Shown here: positions 56,779 to 64,000 of the stretch, piece by piece | Position numbering within the stretch: position 1 is the stretch's first letter | How the letters are laid out: each line of letters starts with the position of its first letter | From: Siphonodentalium dalli | Taxonomy: Eukaryota > Mollusca > Scaphopoda > Gadilida > Siphonodentaliidae | NCBI GenBank assembly: GCA_032622095.1 | Contig: CP136064.1 | Coordinates: 176,718,247-176,782,246 of the forward strand | Reading direction: 5' to 3' | DNA length: 64,000 bases | Translations under genes and position numbers: made by a program | Notes under the pieces: generated by a model | What the model was told of the DNA's origin: nothing | Databases searched by the model: none | What the model saw: only the letters and a program-made list of their open reading frames with translations

Positions 56779-59152
56779 TAATGCTATCCGCTACCACTTC
56801 CGGACATTTGTCACATCGTTGTTCCGTTTTGTTGGATACCCGTTTTATCGCTGAATTCCTACTTTTTTGTTGTACTCGTGTATAAGGAACCGCGAACTGG
56901 TAGCTCGGTTTAGTCTATGTTTCCGCTTTGGCAAAAATAAACCTGTTTTACCTTCTTTAGAAGAAAGCTACTATTTTACTCCAAAAATAACAGTGATCAG
57001 GGAACAAATACTACAGAGTTATATGTTCTCTATAAGACTGTGGTATTTACAATTACATGGATCTTTTAACTTAAGTTTTACCGTCCTGTAAAAGCCAGCT
57101 TTGGTTACTATGACGTAACAACTACACAAGTTTAAGTTAACTTAAGTAATTTATGTTTATCCTTAATTTTAACCTGCCATGTCATGTGTGGTCAGGGTTC
57201 TCCTAACTATTAGTAAAGGCGAGATTTCCTACATTGAGCTGGACTCAACTCTGTTGCGAGTTAAAACACACAAACCGGGTTACCTTTCATAAAAAAGGTA
57301 CAGATCAAATGACTTGGATTTCCTTTTAATGTTACACCAAGTGACTTCAGCGCTTGGTATAAATGAGTAAAGTGTGGGTTGGGGCAACAAACATGTGCTG
57401 CTGTCACACAAGGTGATTTTTAAGTACAAAGGAATTAAGACATTGTGGACACTGGCATGCATTTAACAATAGCAAACGGTACTACCATGGTGGAATATCC
57501 TTTTGCAATCCGACATAGCTCGGTGAGCACTTGAGTGTTTTAGCTGCTCTTACCCACTTATTCTATACTTCTTAGAGAGCTTCTACATGCATCCAGATGT
57601 TCAAGTGCATTGGTCAATTAACTCACATGAGCTAGTTAGGACATATTTGATTTGCCCATCGGTGCCGGGTATTATTCCAGGGTGGTTGGTCAATGTTGGC
57701 TTGGCTGTATTCTGGCGATTTCGACATGCATAAGTAATCACACATACATTAAAAATTTAAAATTACATAGACAGTTTTCTAGTACTTATGGCTGTTGAGA
57801 CATTGTCGAACAGTGTTCGGGATCTCTTTTGGGACAAATAGAACAATATGGTTGGCATTTTGACAACTATTTTGCGTTTAGTTTTATCCCTAAAATATTT
57901 CTTCAGATTTGCTGGAGTTATTGTAAATTCTTCGCTTGGTTATTATGAGGCTGTTCGCGGAACTATGGGTAGTTTCTTGCACATAAAGCCGTTTTAAAAT
58001 CTTTTCGTCATATTGGTAACGATATTTTACTACATGAGACTTAACACGTGTATATATTGATCAACCTTATACATACTACTAGTACTCATGAACATTAATT
58101 TCACCTGATCAGTTGATATTTAATTCTTCACCTTGCAGGACGGGACACACCACTATATCTAAGTGTATGCTACCATATATATATACTTGTAGTTTATTAA
58201 GTTTAAAAGAATTTATAGCTAATGCAGTTATAATATCTGTTTTCTCTTAGGGCATGTTTCTTCCAGGAACATTGAGGCCTCGACTTGATGGTGACACAAT
58301 TTGTATGCAAATTTTACTCTGCCTTTTCAGTCAGCATTATTAAAAATTTCGGTTTAAAACACGGATACACAATTATACTTGTCACGAGGTGTATATACCG
58401 GTACTGGTTGTTTATTAGTCTATAGCTAATGCTAACTTGTCAGTGTTCGCGTTGCTGTATAGCCATCTGGTTATTGTGCAATGGTTTATAACCAGGCGGT
58501 TATTATTATCGTTTATAAACATTTGGCTCTATACATGCATTTATCATTCCAGATTTGTGGAAGTGGTTTGCGATTGTTGCTTTAATTTACAGGTGGATTT
58601 ATAAATATATTACCTTACAGACTCAGGCTTCCTAAATACATATCTTTCACATGAGGTTTTCCAAATCCATTATACGTTTATAACGAACTGGTTATTATGT
58701 AATTGTCTGTTGCTGAGGGGTAATTATGTATATGCCTGTATGGTACGTGTACATAACTCTTCGGTTATTGTGCACATATTTGTTGCTGGAAGTTTATAAA
58801 TATGTGGTTATTGGGCACACGTTTATGACTGGTGATGAACTTATGGTACATACATTTATAACGGTTCGGTTATTATATGCATACATGTCTGTTTCGGACT
58901 TCTTGGTCATTGTGCACACACATATAACTTTATGTTGATGAAAGATGGTCTTATGCACACGTTACGACAGTGGATGTTATACATACATGTGTGTATAACT
59001 CGTTGGTTCTTGTGCACACGTATACCTCCAATTTTCTTATGCATACATGTACGTACACTGGTTGTGTTATTAAGCCTGTTTACGGATTAGGCATGTTTGC
59101 TCATAGGTATGCTCAAATTTTGTACATTGGAGCTGTTGCTCTAATACAGGTA
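56779..59152. other. no gene recognised; diverged short tandem units
   Basis: From about 58430 to 59100 there are loosely repeated units with GGTTATT-TGCACAC-TTTATAAC. No frame is supported. Confidence 0.4.
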
Positions 59153-59280
59153 CCGTAAAACGGGTTTACTTTGGCCCAGTGGGGTAACTTTGACCCAAAA
59201 CCAAAAGTGACAAGTCTCCTTGGTTGTAAGTTATCAAACTGGAAAGTAAAAAAGTGGGCCTAAGTATACCCGCTTTACGG
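59153..59280. mobile_element. Tc1/mariner-type MITE, 128 bp
   Basis: TA on both sides. TIRs CCGTAAAACGGGTTTACTTT and, at the right, GTATACCCGCTTTACGG. GGCCCA...GGGCC next to them. Non-coding. Confidence 0.7.
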
Positions 59281-59790
59281 TAGCTTTCTGAATATATTAT
59301 TTTACAGGCTCTTTCTACATATATTATTTACAGGAGGCTTTCTAACTATATTGGTTTACAGGTTGCATGTTAAAACATAGTCGTATAAGAGCGACGTATT
59401 TTATCCCAAAGGGTTAAACAGATGCGGAGATTTAAACCAGAAACTTTTAGAAACGCAAACATGTTCGGTAGCGAAATATTTCACCGATAGATCACTACGC
59501 TACCAATACGCCATACCGCATGGAATTCCAAAGAAGTAAGCAAAATAAAATAAAGCGACAAAGTATTTGGACAAATTGACAACATAATCATGAATCGCGA
59601 GAGTTTGGGAAAAATGTTAATTAGGCCACGAAGCGATTGGGATAACTCTTGAGCAGGAATGGGGAGAACTATATTTTTACACGTAGGGGTGAGCGGCGCG
59701 TCGGTGTCAACTTTCTTTCCAACTTATCGATCGAAGAAGACGGTCACCAATTTTTGAACAGGTACATTTCGTCTGTTGTCTTCGCTCAAT

Positions 59791-60441
59791 ATGGTTCGAA
59801 TACTTTTTCTGGGACATTCTTTCGTCAATAGATTCGGTGCTCATTTATATCATGGTGGGCCGGGGAAAAAACGTTTTCCACAGTGGCATAATTTTGCCAA
59901 AAACTTGAATTTATCCACGCACGCCACACGTGGTTCCGGAAAATCCCAAAATGTGTGCGTTCGATTCGTCGGTCGCTCGGGTGCTACCGTAGGCAATTTG
60001 CGAGCGGATGCGGGCGTTTGCCATACCCTCACACACTTTAAGCCCCACCTGGTATTATTGCAAGTGGGGGCTAATGACTTATGTAAAATAGGGCCCGAGG
60101 TGGTGTCGGGGGAAATTGATGATTACCTCCATGACCTCAAAGAGAAGTATGGCGTCTCCTGTATCATAGTCAACAAACTTTTTCACCGCACGAAACTGTT
60201 GCGTCGTTTCGCTGTCCCGGGCGTCACTTTGGAGCTCCTCAATAAAAGAATCACACAGACCAACGTCATGTTACAAACCTACACAGAAGTTCGTCCAAGG
60301 ACTCTGCTCTGGCGTCAGCCCAGATTGGAAAGGGCCGTCCAACATTTCCTGCGCGACGGGATACATTTCAACGAGAGAGGGATCAATAAATATTATTGGG
60401 GTATCCGTGGGGCGATGCTTCACTACCTCAACCATTTCTGA
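59791..60441 (+). CDS. SGNH/GDSL-type hydrolase, 5' ORF
   Basis: 216 residues from ATG 59791 (MVRILFLGHSFVNRFGAHLY), preferred over the upstream TTG because block I then sits at the N-terminus as in the other copy. Block I Ser is in LGHSF, Gly in VGRSGATVG, Asn in VGANDL, and Asp/His in RDGIHFN near residue 190. KLFHRTKLLRRF corresponds to LFHRTKVSF in the other hydrolase. Intact. GC content is visibly higher than in the flanks. A consensus donor (CG/GTGAGT, 60487) follows the stop by 45 bp. Confidence 0.88.
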   Translation: MVRILFLGHSFVNRFGAHLYHGGPGKKRFPQWHNFAKNLNLSTHATRGSGKSQNVCVRFVGRSGATVGNLRADAGVCHTLTHFKPHLVLLQVGANDLCKIGPEVVSGEIDDYLHDLKEKYGVSCIIVNKLFHRTKLLRRFAVPGVTLELLNKRITQTNVMLQTYTEVRPRTLLWRQPRLERAVQHFLRDGIHFNERGINKYYWGIRGAMLHYLNHF

Positions 60442-60484
60442 CTTTGTGGGGCATTCCATCCACAATCGCTAGTAATATTTATTT

Positions 60485-60492
60485 CGGTGAGT
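60485..60492 (+). other. putative 5' splice donor after hydrolase
   Basis: TTTCG/GTGAGT matches the donor consensus. Pairing with the acceptor ending at 62635 would remove about 2.15 kb. Confidence 0.5.
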
Positions 60493-62620
60493 GGTTTTCT
60501 AATTTTAGCAATTTTGTTCGCCCTGCATAATCTTGGTTGTATCATGTAGTCTGTCTGTCCGTCCGTCTGTAACATTTTGGTTTCCGATCGATTACTCCAG
60601 CTTGGCTTAATTGAGCTGAAGCAAAGTCGGTAGGGGTATTTCCCATATAAAGATACCGCTTAGGCTCGAAGACGGGTTCCGTCCAATTATTCTTATAAGA
60701 GTTACGGCCCCTTTTTCGACTTAGAATTTGACAGTCCGTTACCATTTCGGTTTCCGACCAATAAAACTCTAGATTGAATTAGCTGATCTGAACCAAAGTT
60801 GGTACGCGTATTTCCCAGTCAAGGTACATGTCCCCGCAGTTAATTTTACATGCGTTACGGCCCCATTTTTCAAATTAGATTTTGACCAATTTCATAACAT
60901 TTCAGTTTCCGACCGATAACTCCAGCTTTGATTATTTGATCGGAATCAAAGCTGGTATGAGTATTTCCCAGCCGAAATTACAGGCCAAGTTCTAATATAG
61001 GCTCTACCTAATTATTTTGACGAGAGTTAAGGCCAATTTTAGAATTCATGCCAATGTAAGCCCACGGTATCATTTTAATTTGCGATATCATACATTTTGA
61101 AATGGCTACAGGGAGTATTTTGTTACGCTCTGGCGATGCTCTTGTTGTATTTTATACATGATTACTTTTGTTATTTGACATGCGTATATATGTAGCACGA
61201 TGTTCATACAAGCCTACTATAGAGCTTTAAACTTTTAGCATAACTGCATTTTGTACCAGATTACTTTGGTCAGTTTTCACTCTGTCACACAACGATCATA
61301 AGTGTCTGCTCTATCGCTTCCCAATTTAACCTTCGAGAGATCACATGATGCACCCTTGCATGGTTTCCACTGCTGTGGCATGCAATTTCTTTCGCGTTTA
61401 TTTATTACTTTATTGTTGTGCGTCCCGCATTTTGGCTTTATTATTGTCTATGGAGGGCCAGATGATGCACGCATGTTTTCCACTGGGGCATGCTTTCTAC
61501 CTTGTGATCGATGTCAACTTGCCTTCGATATCATTCCTTTTACCGCTGATGGTCCCTCCACATTAACGTTTTATATAGACTGTCTTCAGTTCTTTTTATC
61601 TCTTCATGCCAGGGAATATGGGTAGCCTTCCCTGGTATTATATTATTATATGCTGATGGTCTCTCATAAGACGTGTATCGCGTTCTAAATGTAGCAACTA
61701 GGCTCGCTGGTCGATAATATAATTACTGATTAATAGTATACAAGGTATGTAGGTACAGCCATACAGACCGTGCATGCATCTTTATCCCGAATTAATTTCC
61801 GTAAATCCGGCCCATAGCACGGGAACGTTCCATACTCGTTTTTCTATTTGTCGCCCCGTTAAATTCGGTGACAGGCCATGTCGACCAACCAGCATTCTTC
61901 TTGGTGATATATTATGGTTTTCGCGCGGGGCAGTAAGGTTATCCCACCAGCGCTCTGTCATTGTTTTACTCTACACGTTCGGCTTTATAAGAGTCTTCAC
62001 AGCGCGACAACCGTGCCCATGACCATCCCGGTAGGACGTAACATTCCTGGCGTCTCCGACGGTCGTTGTACGTGGCGGCATTAAAGGCTTTCGCGTGGTT
62101 GTTGGACAACTTCAATAAAAATTTACGTCCCTGCAGGACCTTCTTCTTGACTTGTTTATCGTGCAATTCACCAATTCTCGTTCGTTATTAGCCGTATGGC
62201 AATTTCCTGCGGAATATTTACTCTTCGGACTCGCCCGAAAAGTTTTCAGCGTGGGTATAGATTTTCTCCGCTGTTATTATTCATGAATGTTTACCAGTTA
62301 ATGGCCCATACATTTCTTGCACGGCTGCCAGCCTGGTGTCCTGGAGTGCCAATTGACATCTACGTTCTCTACAAGTGCATAACCTTTGGCTGGCTTTCAC
62401 TTTCCTTCTCCCGGGTGCAACCGGTTCTTCAACACTTCAATTCAATAATAACCGTACCAAATTTCCAGAGTTAACTTCAATTTTGAGCTATACCTATCAC
62501 GTCCAGTACATACACCAGTGTTAACTTAATACGGCGGTTACTCCGCATCCCGGGCCTTGCATGGCACTCCGGGGTACGACAGGCTATTAGTTGAGTTAAG
62601 GTTCCATACTGCGTGGTGTA
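60493..62620 (+). other. putative intron containing dispersed repeats
   Basis: 60540-61030 holds three diverged units with TTTCCGACCGATAACTCCAG and GGTATTTCCCA, the same family as 10600-11820. The remainder has no supported frames. The unsupported frames at 61302-61625 and 62196-62474 carry no recognisable domain. Confidence 0.45.
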
Positions 62621-62635
62621 ATTTTCTTTTTTCAG
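62621..62635 (+). other. putative 3' splice acceptor before gag
   Basis: ATTTTCTTTTTTCAG, 14 bases before the gag ATG at 62650. Matches the layout at 38701 in the other copy. Confidence 0.55.
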
Positions 62636-62649
62636 CTATCAGTTTCCAT

Positions 62650-63985
62650 ATGCCACGGAGAGGCAGGGGTCAATCCCCTTCAGTCGCAAGGACCACCAGG
62701 AGCGCAGGCCGCATACGAGATAGGAACCGGTCCAGCCCAGTATCTACTACCCGCCCCACACGGGCCAGCGTACGCCCGCGAAGTACCACAGCCAGGCACG
62801 CGGCTATGCCTGCCACACGAGGTCGCGCATCACTTCGCTTTGTTCGGGACAGCGATAGCTCGGCATCCCCAGTTCACAGAAGACGCGCTTCTACCAGCAC
62901 CCGCGGTCAATCTCCAAGAGGGCACACAGCCCCGCGCGGTCGACCATCCACACGAGGACGCGCACCATTTCAACAATCATCAGGTAGGCACTCGCCGCCC
63001 GGTATCTCTAGTCCTGTCTCGCCAGTACCCGTTGCCCTTCACTCTTCCCAGGCGCACCGGGCCAAGAGACGCCACGTTTCGATCTCCAGTATAGCGGATG
63101 GATCTACTTCCGACTCGGATCAAAGCCATGGGGGAGGGTTTCCATTTCCTACGCTTGAGCGAGGCAATGCTAACCTTCCTCTGTTTTCTTCGGGGGGGGG
63201 GGGGGGTAGACGTGGGGCCAACTTTTCAATCTCAATCCATTCCGCTCTCATCTTCAGTTTCCACCAAGACAAAACGTAAAATATGGTCCCACGAATATGT
63301 GGAATTTTCTCATTTACTCCCCAGTGCAGAAAATACAGGCACCGGCCGATCTAGCTGGGTGGACACTTCCGTCGGTAGAGTTTTGGCATCATTACCACCT
63401 GAACCCAAACGCATTTTATCAATCGAGCGGTGGGTCGACGCGTACGAGGTATACATGTCAGTGTACTTCGAGAAGTATCCAACGCTGGCCATTTCTATGA
63501 TCAAATATCAATCCAACATCCGTTATCTGGCCAAGATGGGCCTTAATTGGGCCTTTTATGACAAAAGTTTTCGACAATTGAAACAGAGTAATATTGGGCT
63601 TACATGGGACACTTGGAATTGGGAACTGTTCATGAGAGCGAAAGAATTGGGAGTGGCAGGCGTTACACCATTGGTTCAAACGGGACGAATTCCACCATCT
63701 CAACCGAATGGGGTGCCCTTTGGATTTTGCCGAAAGTTCCATAATGGGCAATATTGCGAATTTGGCGCGTGCCCCTATAGGCATGATTGCTTCCTATGCA
63801 GTGGCTCCCATCGGGCGGGGGCGCCCAGGTGTTCAATCCCGAGTAGGGCAGCATCAGTACCGCCCAATTCTTTTCGAGGCAGGGGTCAACACAGGGGGAC
63901 GTTCACTACTGCGCCACCCCGGGGGCGCGGGCAATCAACTTCCAACTCCAATCCACGTGGGAAGGCTAGCGGCCCTGCTTACTAG
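62650..63985 (+). CDS. gag-like nucleocapsid protein, frame broken at a G15 run
   Basis: Begins MPRRGRGQSPSVARTTRS, like the basic start of the other gag. About 180 residues rich in Arg/Ser/Thr/Pro follow. At 63192-63206 a run of 15 G shifts the frame; 14 G would keep it open. After the run: KRKIWSHEYVEFSHLLP, RWVDAYEVYMSVYFEKYP, YQSNIRYLAKMGLNWAFYD and WNWELFMRA, which align with the intact gag. A Cys/His cluster (CRKFHNGQYC, CPYRHDCFLC) and an RG-rich tail come next, and the frame ends in TAG at 63985. Sequencing error, slippage or real mutation cannot be told apart here. Confidence 0.8.
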
Positions 63986-64000
63986 TAGTGGTTATAACAC

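Larger units (their letters stand above)
59791..64000 (+). mobile_element. 5' part of a third Ngaro-like retrotransposon, running off the window
   Basis: Plus-strand order SGNH hydrolase, spacer/intron, gag, as in the minus-strand copy at 33871-40625 but with strongly diverged proteins. RT-RNase H and recombinase should follow beyond the window. The 5' terminus upstream of 59791 could not be fixed because no second repeat copy is available. The gag frame is broken once at a G run. Confidence 0.75.

Noticed and set aside
59649-59831. 60-codon frame overlapping the start of the plus-strand hydrolase
   Set aside because: Out of frame with the conserved SGNH protein and without a counterpart in the other copies.

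Overview
The window reads as non-genic, repeat-rich nuclear DNA of an animal, most likely an aquatic invertebrate. It is AT-rich. The only recognisable coding material is intron-bearing or retrotransposon-derived: a KDZ-type transposase gene split into about eleven short exons, three tyrosine-recombinase retrotransposons of the DIRS/Ngaro type, a FLYWCH zinc-finger remnant and a LINE reverse-transcriptase scrap. MITEs are dense, with TTAA, TTA/TAA, TA, TAAT and 8-bp target duplications. A mollusc-like genome is possible, but the species cannot be told from the sequence. I saw no bacterial features, rRNA, tRNA or CRISPR array, and no clear host housekeeping gene.

Layout. 1-485: flank. 494-5803: a complete 5.3-kb foldback transposon bounded by an 8-bp duplication (CACACATT), with ~0.97-kb terminal inverted repeats (TIRs), each carrying an open 100-codon frame, and a core of ~33-44-bp minisatellite units. 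6712-7384: decayed FLYWCH gene, minus strand. 7733-9261: a second, unrelated foldback element made of inverted minisatellite arrays, with a candidate 8-bp duplication (TGATATAC). 9922-29847: a minus-strand KDZ transposase gene stretched over 20 kb. Most of its exons have canonical splice sites and matching phases, but there are several frameshifts and an in-frame stop. Its introns hold two tandem Harbinger-type elements (14387-17133), a piggyBac-type MITE (21271-21663), a 25-bp minisatellite (27284-27928) and several dispersed repeats.

33871-40625 is an apparently intact Ngaro-like retrotransposon on the minus strand. Its order is an SGNH hydrolase, a gag with a Cys/His cluster, reverse transcriptase-RNase H, and tyrosine recombinase. 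It is framed by split direct repeats (159-bp and 101-bp pairs) that meet at a shared 5-bp core, as expected if the element integrates from a circle by recombination. 45296-49379 is a shattered relative on the same strand. 59791-64000 is the 5' part of a third relative on the plus strand, running off the window; it also begins with an SGNH hydrolase followed by gag. In both readable copies a consensus splice donor follows or overlaps the end of the hydrolase frame, and a pyrimidine-rich acceptor sits 9-14 nt before the gag ATG. This suggests that gag is expressed from a spliced RNA.

40626-45295 and 49380-59790 hold no convincing genes. They contain MITEs (41517, 49844, 54885, 55710, 59153), a LINE fragment (52250-52477), microsatellites and several near-perfect hairpins (46943-47023, 50742-50905, 53672-53835). 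How it fits together: nearly everything here is mobile DNA at different stages of decay. The retrotransposon family brings its own replication and integration enzymes. The KDZ gene is an old transposase that may once have mobilised non-autonomous elements with 8-bp duplications such as the two foldbacks, but that link is inference.
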